The notes below the pieces were generated by a model. That model was not told the DNA's origin and ran no database searches. It saw only the letters and a list, made by a program, of their open reading frames with translations. From Mariniphaga sp040772505 (GTDB lineage: Bacteria > Bacteroidota > Bacteroidia > Bacteroidales > Prolixibacteraceae), in NCBI GenBank assembly GCA_040772505.1, contig JAXGYA010000013.1, positions 1 to 64,000 on the forward strand: DNA of 64,000 bases. Reading direction: 5' to 3'. Positions 55,414 through 64,000 of the stretch are shown here, one piece after another. The position numbers and the translations under genes were made by a program. The number at the start of each line of letters is the position of its first letter. The first letter of the stretch is position 1.

Positions 55414-56997
55414 TTATTTTTTTGCTGAAATCTGTTGTCCGACAAATTGTAAATACCATTGTATGATGTAGCTGTTGTAATTATTGGGCTTAAACGGAAT
55501 TTTATATCCGAAAGTTTTATCTGAATTTCTGATTTCCCGGGTAATTTCCTGGTAATAAATGGAATCCTCCATTGGATAATATCTTTTTTTCAGAAAATGC
55601 GGGGTATTTCTTAAAATTATATTCTTTAAAGGGCTAAATTTTTGCCCGTCTGTTTGCGGGATTTTTAAATCAAAAGCGACCTTGTGTTTTTCAAAAATTG
55701 TTTCAAGTGTCTGGTTGTATAGCGGAGAGCCAAGCTTCAAGGAAAATGGCACACTCCTGAAAAATTTTAGAAGTTCCATGTCAAACATTGGCATTAGCAC
55801 CTCTGTTTCAAAAAAAGAGAAAGCAAGGGTTGAGTTTCCAATAAACTTACACTGCCGTTCCTGATAATCCCACTCGTCGTATTGCATCCATGCCGGCGTT
55901 TGCGGGGATGAGAAAAATGTTTGGGAAATAAATTCTTCAAGCTCTTTTATCTCACTGCAGGCTAAAGGGTAGGAGGTTCCAAATGAAGAGATAATTTTTG
56001 AAATTGCATATTTTTCACTTTTCAACAAAAGGTGGTTGTCGAGATGCGAGCCCCTCAGAAGATCGCCGGGATGCCCCGGCAAAACGACCGTTTGGCTGTC
56101 AATTATCTTTCTCTCCTTTAGCGATTTTATTGCAAAATAATCCTGAAGAAACGGCATTGAGGAAAAATGGCCTGTAAAATGGATATAAGGTTCAAATTCT
56201 TTTACCCTGGTAAAATCTTTCGGAACCTCCTTGGAATAATCAATGAAAAAATGTTTGTATCCCAGTCTTTCAGCTACTTTTTCTGCAGTTCTCACTTCAT
56301 TGTTCCGATTCCGTCCCCAGGTAGCACAAATCACACGGCGATGTCCAAATTCCTTCAGCAGGCACCCCAAAACCCTTGAGTCGTATCCGCGGGTTAAGGG
56401 AAGCAGCACCTGCTTCTCCTTTATGTGATTAGAGTAGCGCTGAAATACTTCAAACAATAAATTATAAAACTCCTTTTCGTCAAAAGATTTTTCATCTTCT
56501 TTTCTATACTTTTCAGTATAGGGGAATAACCGGAAAGATTCTTTTTTATCCCCTCTGAAGCGAATAAGCTCTCCGGGGAGGATTTGAAATATGTTCTGTA
56601 TCAATGTGGTGTTGGCAGGAGTGACTCCAAAAGTGAGAAAGTAATTTCTTGATAAGGAGCTGCTTTGCAGTTTCGATTCTTCATTCAGTAGTTTTTCCGG
56701 ATTATCACTAATATGTATGGCATTGCCGGTATTCCTGTAAAATAACGGGAAGCTCCATGTATGACTGCAAACTGCCCATTTTTCAGCAGGCATTTCGACA
56801 AAAACGGAGTAGTGACCATTTAACTGCCCTGCCAGCTTTTTAAAGTCATCAAACCGTTGTGTGTGTCGGGAAATGAGTTCGAGAAATTCTTTTCCGAAAA
56901 TACACTTTTCATTAAGCCAGATAAATCCGGCAACAAAAATTTTCATGTCGGTAGTCCAGTCATACTTTCCAAAAAGATTTTTCAGGGAATCAGCCAT
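55414..56997 (-). CDS. Asparagine-synthase-like protein lacking the glutaminase Cys
   Basis: A 527-residue protein (or 510 from ATG 56946). The N-terminal about 150 residues have the class II amidotransferase-like fold (FVEMPAEKWAVCSHTWSFPL, ISDNPEKLL) but no Met-Cys start, so it cannot release ammonia from glutamine. The C-terminal synthetase domain has LTRGYDSR (201-208) in place of the usual SGGxDS ATP pyrophosphatase loop. The gene overlaps the flippase gene and may act in modifying an envelope polysaccharide precursor; the reaction is unknown. Confidence 0.72.
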   Translation of the reverse strand: MADSLKNLFGKYDWTTDMKIFVAGFIWLNEKCIFGKEFLELISRHTQRFDDFKKLAGQLNGHYSVFVEMPAEKWAVCSHTWSFPLFYRNTGNAIHISDNPEKLLNEESKLQSSSLSRNYFLTFGVTPANTTLIQNIFQILPGELIRFRGDKKESFRLFPYTEKYRKEDEKSFDEKEFYNLLFEVFQRYSNHIKEKQVLLPLTRGYDSRVLGCLLKEFGHRRVICATWGRNRNNEVRTAEKVAERLGYKHFFIDYSKEVPKDFTRVKEFEPYIHFTGHFSSMPFLQDYFAIKSLKERKIIDSQTVVLPGHPGDLLRGSHLDNHLLLKSEKYAISKIISSFGTSYPLACSEIKELEEFISQTFFSSPQTPAWMQYDEWDYQERQCKFIGNSTLAFSFFETEVLMPMFDMELLKFFRSVPFSLKLGSPLYNQTLETIFEKHKVAFDLKIPQTDGQKFSPLKNIILRNTPHFLKKRYYPMEDSIYYQEITREIRNSDKTFGYKIPFKPNNYNSYIIQWYLQFVGQQISAKK

Positions 56998-58331
56998 ATT
57001 TTAATAATAATTAAAGGAAGAAGCGTCACTAATAATGCTTTTAACATGAAAAACAATATACCGGATAGTTTAACCCCGGCTAATTTCAGGGAATAGGCAC
57101 CAAGCGCTGCAAAAAAAACAAACCCGGTAAGACTGTACAAGGCAATAGCCGTGGTAATATCTCTGAAAATGAGCCCACCCGCTGCAAGACTTAAAACTCT
57201 TGCTGTCAGCAGCACTACATTGAAAGCCATTGAAAATTTCTGTTTTTCAAAAACAATCAAAATGGATGACAATGGCGAACTCAACATGACTAAAAACAGC
57301 CACGGTGCAAGAATCTGGGCTAAAAACCCGGAAAATTCCCATTCGGCACCAAAAATAAAACGAAACAAACATTCGCCCCACAATCCGAGAACAGCAAATG
57401 GAATTATGCCTGTCCAAAACTGCTTTTTGAAAAGCGAAAAGGTTAAATCGCCCAAAGCTTTCAAGTCGTTTTTTAGCGACTGTGCTTTCTGTATATAAAC
57501 TCTTGAAATTGAAATACTCATCAGCTGAATGGGCACACTGATATACCGGTGCGAAAAAGAGTAAAGTCCCAGCATGGTTTCCCCGAAAAAGGGCTTAACC
57601 ATAAAAACAGGAAGCTGGCTGCTGATGAAGTTAAACATTTCGGAGGCTACAGAGTATTTTGGAAAATCAATATAGCGTAGGGCATATCGCTTTTCTTCTT
57701 GAGAAAGCACCGACAATTTAAACTCCTTAGTTTCAGGCAGGGTTCGTGCATACAGGAAAAATACAATCAGCTGTCCGGCAACTGCACCAAGGAATAGCCC
57801 GAAAACAGGAAAAATGAAAAAAGCACACTGAAAAACTCCTATGGTAATCGCCCGCCATACTTCAAGTCCCGAAAGAATTTTAAACTTTTTAGTTCCAATC
57901 AGAATGTTCCGTATGAGTTGAGTAGCGCCCAATGAAAAAGAGTAAAAAGGAATCATCAGCAGCATGATTAAATGCTCAAAGCCACTCATCCGAAACAAAA
58001 AAATGTACAGCCCGGCAACAATTAACGCTGCAAGGTTAACCGCAAAATTGATTTTTTGGGAGAGCCTGAAAATATGTTTTCTCTCTTCAGCGGTTTCAGC
58101 CAAAATAATGGCATTCTCATATTTTCCGGTGGCTAAAATGGAGATTACCGAGGCAATGGTGAGGTATAATACAAAAAGCCCGAAATTTTCGGGCGAGTAG
58201 ATACGAACAATTATCAACGCAAAAACCGCCGGAAACAACCGGGCAAGGAACATTCCCGAAAACAGACTTGCAATGTCCCTGTAAAAATCGTTGTTAAGCA
58301 AGTTCTTTATTGAATTGCGAAAACCATGCAT
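56982..58331 (-). CDS. Polysaccharide flippase (Wzx/MATE-like)
   Basis: A 449-residue protein with about 12-14 membrane helices (LFSGMFLARLFPAVFALIIV, FVLYLTIASVISILATGKYE, GAVAGQLIVFFLYARTL) of the polysaccharide-biosynthesis export family, which moves lipid-linked sugars across the inner membrane. Its 3' end overlaps the next gene by 16 bp if that gene starts at 56997. No glycosyltransferases lie near, so this is a two-gene remnant or satellite of a surface-sugar locus. Confidence 0.87.
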   Translation of the reverse strand: MHGFRNSIKNLLNNDFYRDIASLFSGMFLARLFPAVFALIIVRIYSPENFGLFVLYLTIASVISILATGKYENAIILAETAEERKHIFRLSQKINFAVNLAALIVAGLYIFLFRMSGFEHLIMLLMIPFYSFSLGATQLIRNILIGTKKFKILSGLEVWRAITIGVFQCAFFIFPVFGLFLGAVAGQLIVFFLYARTLPETKEFKLSVLSQEEKRYALRYIDFPKYSVASEMFNFISSQLPVFMVKPFFGETMLGLYSFSHRYISVPIQLMSISISRVYIQKAQSLKNDLKALGDLTFSLFKKQFWTGIIPFAVLGLWGECLFRFIFGAEWEFSGFLAQILAPWLFLVMLSSPLSSILIVFEKQKFSMAFNVVLLTARVLSLAAGGLIFRDITTAIALYSLTGFVFFAALGAYSLKLAGVKLSGILFFMLKALLVTLLPLIIIKIWLIP

Positions 58332-58431
58332 GTTTAAGATTCCTAAATATTGAGTAAAAATAAGAAAATGGGCGGCACTTCAATAGAGATAAAAATGATT
58401 TTACACCAAATGTATTATCGCTATTAATTGT

Positions 58432-58439
58432 TACTTTTG
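58432..58439 (+). promoter_or_regulatory. Candidate -7 element upstream of the AlkD-like gene
   Basis: TACTTTTG fits TAnnTTTG and ends 19 bp before the ATG at 58459. The intergenic region (58332-58458) is shared with the divergent flippase gene. Confidence 0.45.
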
Positions 58440-58458
58440 TGAAAACACCAAATTTTAC

Positions 58459-59160
58459 ATGGAATTTCTATTAGATAATCCTGAAAGCGAGAATAATTTT
58501 CAGCAGCTGCTCCGCCTGATTAACCTCCGAAAAAACGGGGAAACTGCCGCTTTGCTGAAAAATCAGGGAATTGAATACAAACGAAATCTGGGTGTTCCGC
58601 TCACTGAACTGCGGGAGCTTGCAAGAGAATTCAAAGCTGACCATCTCCTGGCGCTGAAGCTTTGGAATAAGCAATGGCGTGAAACCATGATTTTAGCCAC
58701 ACTTTTGGATGAGCCGGAAAAAGTTACTGAAGAGCAAATGGATTTCTGGACGAAAAGTTTTCAAAACCATGAAATTGCAGAGCAGGCTTCATTCAACCTT
58801 TGGGTTAAAACAAAATTTGCCTTTGCAAAAGCCATTGAATGGGGGCGCGGTAAAAAGCATCTGGTTCGCTTCACCGGAATTCATCTGATGGGACGGCTTG
58901 CCATTTCCGAAAAAGATGCCATCGATGAAATGTTTGAGCCTTTCTTTGAAGAACTTGCGGTGTTGGGAAAAGACCCGCGTTTATATTCTGTGACCTACCG
59001 CACGCTCATTGCCTTGGGAACCCGCTCAGGAAAACTGAATAAGCAGGCTGTGAGTCTGGCAAAATCTTTCAGGGATTATGAGTTTTTAACTGCTCAAAAA
59101 CTGGGTGAAACGCTACAGGAAGAGTTAACCGCCGATTATATCACTTTTAGAATTAACTGA
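58459..59160 (+). CDS. DNA alkylation repair protein, AlkD-like HEAT-repeat glycosylase
   Basis: A 233-residue, all-helical protein of the AlkC/AlkD family, which removes 3- and 7-alkyl purines by wrapping DNA with HEAT-like repeats. Seen: GVPLTELRELAREF, LALKLWNKQWRETMILATLL, QEQ-type helix pairs and FWTKSFQNHEIAEQASFNLW with the Asp/Trp-type pocket region. Some members have lost catalysis, so repair activity is probable but not proven. Confidence 0.8.
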   Translation: MEFLLDNPESENNFQQLLRLINLRKNGETAALLKNQGIEYKRNLGVPLTELRELAREFKADHLLALKLWNKQWRETMILATLLDEPEKVTEEQMDFWTKSFQNHEIAEQASFNLWVKTKFAFAKAIEWGRGKKHLVRFTGIHLMGRLAISEKDAIDEMFEPFFEELAVLGKDPRLYSVTYRTLIALGTRSGKLNKQAVSLAKSFRDYEFLTAQKLGETLQEELTADYITFRIN

Positions 59161-59166
59161 AAAATA

Positions 59167-59817
59167 ATGAATAAAATACTTACTTCTTTTGATGCCGTTA
59201 TCTTCGACATGGATGGAGTTCTTGTGGATTCAGAACCCTATTACATGGAGGTGGAACAAACCACTTTTAAAGAATTGGGACTGATGATTTCCGAAGAGGA
59301 GCACCTCACATATCAGGGTACTGCCTATGACCGGATGTGGCAAATGATAAAGGAAAAACATGAAATTGCTAAAACTGTGGATGAGCTGGTTGAGTTTTCG
59401 ATAAACCATATTTCCAGCTCTTTCAGCGCTCTGGAAAAAATTGAGCCGATGCCCGGAGTTGAGGATTTAATAAAGCGGCTGAAACAGAGAAATGTTCCCA
59501 TTGCATTAGCCTCTTCATCCTATCTTGAGGTTATCCGGATTATTCTCCGGCGCACCGGGCTGGAAAAGTACTTTGAGGTAGTGGTTGACAACACCAAGGC
59601 ACAATCGAGCAAGCCCGATCCGGACATATTTCTTCTGGCGGCAAAAAAACTGGGAATTGCCCCCGGGAAGTGTGCCGTAATTGAAGATTCAACCAACGGA
59701 ATCATTGCTGCCAAAGCTGCCGGAATGTACTGCATTGCATTTGCAGGGCCCAGCACCGGTTCGCAGGATCATTCACAGGCTGACCTGGTTATTTCAGATT
59801 TTGATACTCTGTTTTAA
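59167..59817 (+). CDS. HAD-family phosphatase, beta-phosphoglucomutase-like
   Basis: A 216-residue HAD hydrolase. Motif I is FDMDGVLVDSEP (nucleophile Asp), motif II is ALASSS, then KPDPDIFLLAAKKLG and VIEDSTNGIIAAKAAG (motifs III and IV). The cap is helical, as in sugar-phosphate phosphatases and beta-PGM. It lies 6 bp after the AlkD gene, so it is co-transcribed. Substrate unknown. Confidence 0.88.
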   Translation: MNKILTSFDAVIFDMDGVLVDSEPYYMEVEQTTFKELGLMISEEEHLTYQGTAYDRMWQMIKEKHEIAKTVDELVEFSINHISSSFSALEKIEPMPGVEDLIKRLKQRNVPIALASSSYLEVIRIILRRTGLEKYFEVVVDNTKAQSSKPDPDIFLLAAKKLGIAPGKCAVIEDSTNGIIAAKAAGMYCIAFAGPSTGSQDHSQADLVISDFDTLF

Positions 59818-59874
59818 ATTATTCTGCGGAGTTATAGCTCTGATAGCTGAATTGTTTTATAAACCAATTTGCTA

Positions 59875-61245
59875 TTATTTGCTCAGTTCCGCAAAATATT
59901 TATAAAACAGTGGGATTGTTTTTATTCCATTATAAAACTGTTCCAACGGAAAGTTTTCATTGGGCGAATGAATGGCGTCAGACTCAAGTCCAAAGCCCAG
60001 CAAGACCGATTTTATGCCCAAAATTTCCTCAAAAGCGGAAATAATCGGAATGCTGCCGCCTGAACGCACCGGCACAGGGGGTTTCCCGTAAACCTCGGTA
60101 AAAGCTTTTTCAGCTGCCTTATATGCAGGTATGTCAATCGGGCAGAGATAGCTGGGACCACCGTGCAGCGGGGTTACTTCCACTTCAACAGATTTTGGCG
60201 CGATACTCTCAAAGTGCTGTTTAAATAATTCTGCTATTTTTTCGTGGTCCTGATTGGGAACAAGGCGTGTGGAAATTTTCGCAAATGCTTTGGATGGCAA
60301 TACAGTCTTGGCGCCTTCACCGGTATATCCTCCCCAGATGCCGCAAACATCAAACGATGGGCGGATTCCTGTGCGTTCTACCGGCGAATATCCTTTCTCT
60401 CCGGCTAACTCCTCCACCCCGATAGCCTTTTTGTACTCCTCCTCATCAAAGGGAGCGCCCGCTAAAAGTTCACGCTCTTTTGCAGACACCTCAAGCACAT
60501 CATCATAAAATCCCGGAATGGTAATCCTGCCGTTTTTTTCTGTCATGCCGGCAATCATGCCGCAAAGCACATTTATGGGATTGGCAACTGCTCCGCCAAA
60601 AAGGCCGGAGTGCAAATCGCGGTCAGGCCCGGTAACTTCCACCTGCCAGTATGCAAGTCCGCGCAAACCCGTTGTAATTGAAGGAATATCAGCAGCAATC
60701 ATGGAAGTGTCTGAAACCAGAATTATATCAGCCTTCAGCCTCTCTTTGTTTTCAATACACCATTTCCCTAAATTTGGGGAACCTATCTCCTCTTCACCTT
60801 CAATCATGAATTTCACATTGCAGGGCAATGTGCCGGTCTTCACCATCAGTTCAAATGCTTTGGCATGCATCATTCCCTGTCCTTTATCATCATCTGCTCC
60901 GCGTGCCCATATTTTCCCATCGCGCACTTCAGGCTCAAAGGGATCAGAATACCACTTTTCAATGGGGTCCACCGGCATAACATCCATGTGGGCATATACC
61001 AAAACGGTTGGCAGTTGAGGGTCGATAATTTTCTCGCCCCATGTAACCGGATTCCCGTCAGTTTCAAATATTTCAGCCCTGTCAGCACCGGAGGATAACA
61101 ACAGGTTCTTCCAATATTCCGCAGCCTTGAACATATCCGGCTTATGGCTCTTCACTGAGCTGATGGAGGGAATGCGAAGCAAACCGAATAACTCATCTAA
61201 AAAACGATTCTTGTTATTCTCAATATAATTTGAAATGATTTCCAT
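59875..61245 (-). CDS. M20-family dipeptidase
   Basis: A 456-residue metallopeptidase (start ATG 61245; the first Met at 61254 is three codons upstream). Two-zinc site motifs are visible: VYAHMDVMPVDP, RGADDDKGQGM, EGEEEIGS and VSDTSM, and GGSIPIISAFEEIL with a late HSPNENF His. It lacks a signal, so it is cytosolic and probably cuts dipeptides (carnosinase/PepV-type). Confidence 0.91.
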   Translation of the reverse strand: MEIISNYIENNKNRFLDELFGLLRIPSISSVKSHKPDMFKAAEYWKNLLLSSGADRAEIFETDGNPVTWGEKIIDPQLPTVLVYAHMDVMPVDPIEKWYSDPFEPEVRDGKIWARGADDDKGQGMMHAKAFELMVKTGTLPCNVKFMIEGEEEIGSPNLGKWCIENKERLKADIILVSDTSMIAADIPSITTGLRGLAYWQVEVTGPDRDLHSGLFGGAVANPINVLCGMIAGMTEKNGRITIPGFYDDVLEVSAKERELLAGAPFDEEEYKKAIGVEELAGEKGYSPVERTGIRPSFDVCGIWGGYTGEGAKTVLPSKAFAKISTRLVPNQDHEKIAELFKQHFESIAPKSVEVEVTPLHGGPSYLCPIDIPAYKAAEKAFTEVYGKPPVPVRSGGSIPIISAFEEILGIKSVLLGFGLESDAIHSPNENFPLEQFYNGIKTIPLFYKYFAELSK

Positions 61246-61356
61246 GATGTACAATTTTTATTTTTCGAAGCAGACTCAAAGTATGAATTAAAAAATTAAC
61301 AAAAAGGGCAGACGAAAACGGCTGCCCTCTTTGAATATCAACTTAATATCATAAAA

Positions 61357-63111
61357 TCAGTCAACAATCTGAGTGAATTTCGGATTGTTGAAATATTTTG
61401 CAAACTCCAGGTCTGTTTTTGCTTTAGCTTTCATGTCCGGATTGTATTGAACTGCTGCACCTAAACTTTCAAACAGAAGGGATTCACGTGCAGTGCGTGC
61501 GCCAATAACTGCTTTCAGGTATTCTTTCATAAAGCAGTTGGGGCGTTCAAAGGCTTCCAGATCCCTGAGGGCTCCGTTATTGTCGCCGGCAAGAATTTTG
61601 GCAAGGGCTGTGTTTACATCCTGAAAATCGCTGAAATATCTTACAGCCTGCTCATAATTGGCTTTTTTCAGGCTTACGATTCCCTGATTGTAATTCACCT
61701 CTTTTCCTGCTCCCGAAGCAGCACCGAAGAGGGTTTCTGCATCAGCAATCCTATTTTCATACAATGCAATGGCTCCAAGGTTGTTTTTAATAACCGGTTC
61801 GTTGTTTTTCAAAGTTTCAGCTTTTTCAAACAGTGGTTTTGCTTCATTGTACTTCATCTGATTTACAAGAACATATCCTGCATTATTCGGCCCGCGCCAG
61901 TCGTTGGGATAGACCCTGATAAAGGAGTTGTAGATTGACAGCTGCTCGTCAAGGTCTTCAAAAAGAGTAGCTGCATAAAGCAATTCTGCCGGATTCAGCG
62001 ATGCCGGGTCAGATTTTGCAAGCGCCATCAGCTCTTCATCGCTTTTGCCAATCAGCTCAACGCTGGTGAGCAGTTTTGCACGGCGCAGCTGCGGAAGGAT
62101 ATCCTCGGCAAGGGCGGTGAAAGTTTCTGAAAGATTTCTGATTTCACGCTCGCGAACTTCCGGATCGGTGTACATGGAAAGCACACGCAATACCAGGTCT
62201 TTATCCTGAATATTTGATGCTTCAACCAATTTTTTGAATCCATCCCAGTCTTCCGGAGTATAACGGGTTTTAGGATTAATCTCAACACCAAGGTCTTTCA
62301 ACTTTTTTGCAACATAGTCCGAAGATGAATCTTTCCTTTTGCTGGCAAGTTCGGTATTAAAATCGATAGACCCGTCGGGTGAGGCATAAGCTGATATTTC
62401 AATATTTCTTAAATCGATACGGTCACTTTCATTTGCCTTTTTCGTGTATTGAAAATACTCAACAATCTCCTGTTTTGTCAACTCTTCATTCCGAAGGTTG
62501 GCACGATTAATAAGATAGAGAATATCTGCCATCATTTCATCGGAAACGATTCTCTGGAACGGGTCAATATTCGGATCATATTTGCCGCTGGTGTTTGCTT
62601 CGCGGCGAACACCAAGAATTGGCTTCGGGAAATTGGCAACCATAGTGCTGGTTGCAATCACACCATCTGCAATTTTCACCGGAGTGAAATCAAGGGATTT
62701 GGCTCGCTGAGAAGCGGTCATTTTAACAACAAGCTCCGATTTCCTCATCGCTTCCTGGAAATCTGCGGCATCTTTATAACTGAATGTTCCACCGGCATTA
62801 TAGCTGATAACCCGGTTGTTTCCCTGCACTTTTTCACCCTGTAGGCTGACGGGGCTGAATTCGCTCTCAACACCATTATATTTCAATACCGGGGTTACGG
62901 TTAATGTTGCTTTCTTGGCAAAATATTTTACCGGGAATCTTCCGTCAACCGTCAGATCCACTTTTCCGGCATGGGTTTCCAAAACTTCAGGGGTAACCCT
63001 GAACTGAATTTGATCAGCATTTTTTTTCATCTTTTTCAAACCCGCACAGCTCGAAAAAAACAGAGCAAAAACTGTAAAGAGAAGTAAAAAATTAAAATTG
63101 GTTTTTTTCAT
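61357..63111 (-). CDS. Lipoprotein with OmpA-like and TPR domains
   Basis: A 584-residue protein from ATG 63111. Signal with lipobox (FNFLLLFTVFALFFSSC). Residues about 25-200 are beta-rich. An OmpA-like peptidoglycan-associating segment follows (IEISAYASPDGSIDFNTELA, SKRKDSSSDYVAKKLKDLGV), then TPR-like repeats (YVLVNQMKYNEAKPLFEKAE, LGAIALYENRIADAETLFGA, YNQGIVSLKKANYEQAVRYF). Probably an outer-membrane lipoprotein linking the envelope; role unknown. Confidence 0.82.
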   Translation of the reverse strand: MKKTNFNFLLLFTVFALFFSSCAGLKKMKKNADQIQFRVTPEVLETHAGKVDLTVDGRFPVKYFAKKATLTVTPVLKYNGVESEFSPVSLQGEKVQGNNRVISYNAGGTFSYKDAADFQEAMRKSELVVKMTASQRAKSLDFTPVKIADGVIATSTMVANFPKPILGVRREANTSGKYDPNIDPFQRIVSDEMMADILYLINRANLRNEELTKQEIVEYFQYTKKANESDRIDLRNIEISAYASPDGSIDFNTELASKRKDSSSDYVAKKLKDLGVEINPKTRYTPEDWDGFKKLVEASNIQDKDLVLRVLSMYTDPEVREREIRNLSETFTALAEDILPQLRRAKLLTSVELIGKSDEELMALAKSDPASLNPAELLYAATLFEDLDEQLSIYNSFIRVYPNDWRGPNNAGYVLVNQMKYNEAKPLFEKAETLKNNEPVIKNNLGAIALYENRIADAETLFGAASGAGKEVNYNQGIVSLKKANYEQAVRYFSDFQDVNTALAKILAGDNNGALRDLEAFERPNCFMKEYLKAVIGARTARESLLFESLGAAVQYNPDMKAKAKTDLEFAKYFNNPKFTQIVD

Positions 63112-63203
63112 ATCACACAATTATTTTAAGTTGAATAAATTATTTTCATTAGAATACAAAAATAGTAAGGTTTTTTAACATCAGAAAATAGAAAAGCGGT
63201 TTT

Positions 63204-63836
63204 TCAACACAAAATCTGACGATTTATGCCCAAACTGTATTTGTTTTTGAATAAAAGTGATTTTATTGACCGATAGTGCTCCCGGTTTTGTACAAAATCG
63301 AATTTGTTAACATCCAGAATAAGGACAGGAAATGATGATATCCCTTTAAGAAAAGAAAAATATCCTTCACTGATTTTATCAAGATATTCGCCGGAAATAT
63401 GCTTTTCATATTCTCTTCCCCGCTTTTTAATATTTTCAAGCAGTCGTTTTGTATCCATGTGCAGATAAACGTATAAATCGGGATTGGGAAAAGTGTCCGA
63501 AGCCATGTTAAAAAGCTGCCTGAACAGAAGATACTCATCCTTCTTTAGCGTGTTTTGGGCAAAAATTGCAGTTTTAGAGAAATGATAATCTGCAATGAGC
63601 AGCGAATGAAACAGGTCGGGGTTCAGTACATCCTTTTTCATCTGGTTGTAGCGGGAAGCTAAGAAAGAGAGCTCCAGAGTGAAGGAATAGCGTTCGGGAT
63701 TTTCATAAAATCCGGGCAGGAACGGGTTCTCCTCAAACTGTTCGGCAATGAGTTTCCCGTTCAAATCATGGGCTAACATTTCTGCAAGTGATGTTTTTCC
63801 CGAACCGATATTTCCTTCAATGACTAAAAAGCGCAT
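63204..63836 (-). CDS. Deoxynucleoside kinase
   Basis: A 210-residue kinase that phosphorylates deoxynucleosides with ATP for salvage. P-loop IEGNIGSGKTSLAEML; substrate Glu/Arg segment EQFEENPFLPGFYENPERYS and FTLELSFLASRYNQMKK; PDLYVYLHMDTKRLLENIKK with the lid. Family members act on dA, dG or dC. Confidence 0.9.
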   Translation of the reverse strand: MRFLVIEGNIGSGKTSLAEMLAHDLNGKLIAEQFEENPFLPGFYENPERYSFTLELSFLASRYNQMKKDVLNPDLFHSLLIADYHFSKTAIFAQNTLKKDEYLLFRQLFNMASDTFPNPDLYVYLHMDTKRLLENIKKRGREYEKHISGEYLDKISEGYFSFLKGISSFPVLILDVNKFDFVQNREHYRSIKSLLFKNKYSLGINRQILC

Positions 63837-63845
63837 GTTTTGTTG

Positions 63846-64000
63846 TTACATGAGTTTTTTCTCCAATCTCACCTTATTGTCTCTCTTGTTTCCTGAAAAA
63901 TATCCTGAAATCAGACCGACAACAAATCCGGCAGTAAGCATGGCATAATCCCAGCCCGGAAAAATTTTCATCAGAAAATATCCAATCAGCAGTCCAGCAA
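63846..64000 (-). CDS. C-terminal end of a small membrane protein (partial)
   Basis: The last 50 codons of a minus-strand frame that begins beyond the window. Two hydrophobic helices (LAGLLIGYFLMKIFPGW, YAMLTAGFVVGLISGYFSG) and a basic tail ending RLEKKLM. It lies 9 bp upstream of the kinase gene, so the two are probably in one transcript. Function unknown. Confidence 0.65.
   Translation of the reverse strand, partial: AGLLIGYFLMKIFPGWDYAMLTAGFVVGLISGYFSGNKRDNKVRLEKKLM

Noticed and set aside
1..64000. tRNA or rRNA genes
   Set aside because: I looked through the intergenic stretches and saw no cloverleaf with the conserved T-loop sequence and no rRNA-like sequence.

Overview
The window looks like chromosomal DNA of a Bacteroidota bacterium, probably a Bacteroidales/Marinilabiliales-type environmental member. 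The evidence is: at least seven genes for secreted proteins with a type IX secretion (T9SS) C-terminal sorting domain; a TonB-dependent receptor with a carboxypeptidase-D-like N-terminal domain; lipoproteins with Bacteroidota-style lipoboxes; TAnnTTTG-type -7 promoter elements; an Alternative Complex III (act) operon; and a eukaryote-like isoleucyl-tRNA synthetase. I saw no rRNA, tRNA or CRISPR array.

Layout. 1-1900: a type II restriction-modification pair. The methyltransferase is intact but the HNH endonuclease frame is cut by an amber codon. A decayed IS21-like end follows. 1969-11214: two paralogous exported YncE-propeller/phosphoesterase proteins, separated by a complete IS3-family element with a 5-bp target duplication, then a TonB-dependent receptor. 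11429-12433: a Tat-exported aldo/keto reductase. 12434-22504: a tandem array of T9SS-secreted beta-propeller proteins. One is interrupted by a decayed IS1634-like element, and joining the halves across a 9-bp duplication restores a 953-codon frame. A fossil sorting-domain fragment also lies here. 22729-27778: two outer-membrane beta-barrel genes that share an identical 102-bp leader, then two ELWxxDGT-repeat T9SS proteins that share a near-identical 286-bp patch.

27969-33343: a lipoprotein, then an ECF sigma factor, a single-pass TPR protein that looks like an anti-sigma factor, and an exported TPR-CHAT (caspase-like) protein with a C-terminal membrane anchor. The last three are tightly coupled. 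The set resembles a periplasmic-protease to anti-sigma to sigma pathway and echoes the TPR-CHAT/Csx30/sigma module known from type III-E CRISPR, but no CRISPR is present here. 33429-36803: a large HYR/cadherin-like T9SS protein.

36804-46213: housekeeping genes: ileS, a DksA/TraR-like gene, lspA, cysS, ribE, a FolM-like reductase, folB and folK. ileS carries a 480-bp in-frame insertion that encodes a DUF559 (Vsr-like nuclease) domain flanked by GC-rich palindromes. Related palindromes lie between cysS and ribE. 46251-54052: a six-gene Alternative Complex III operon on the minus strand. 54221-64000: a PerM/AI-2E-type transporter, an asparagine-synthase-like protein next to a polysaccharide flippase, an AlkD-like repair protein, a HAD phosphatase, an M20 dipeptidase, an OmpA/TPR lipoprotein, a deoxynucleoside kinase and the end of a small membrane-protein gene.

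The two observations most worth following are the DUF559 insertion in ileS and the sigma / membrane-TPR / CHAT operon.
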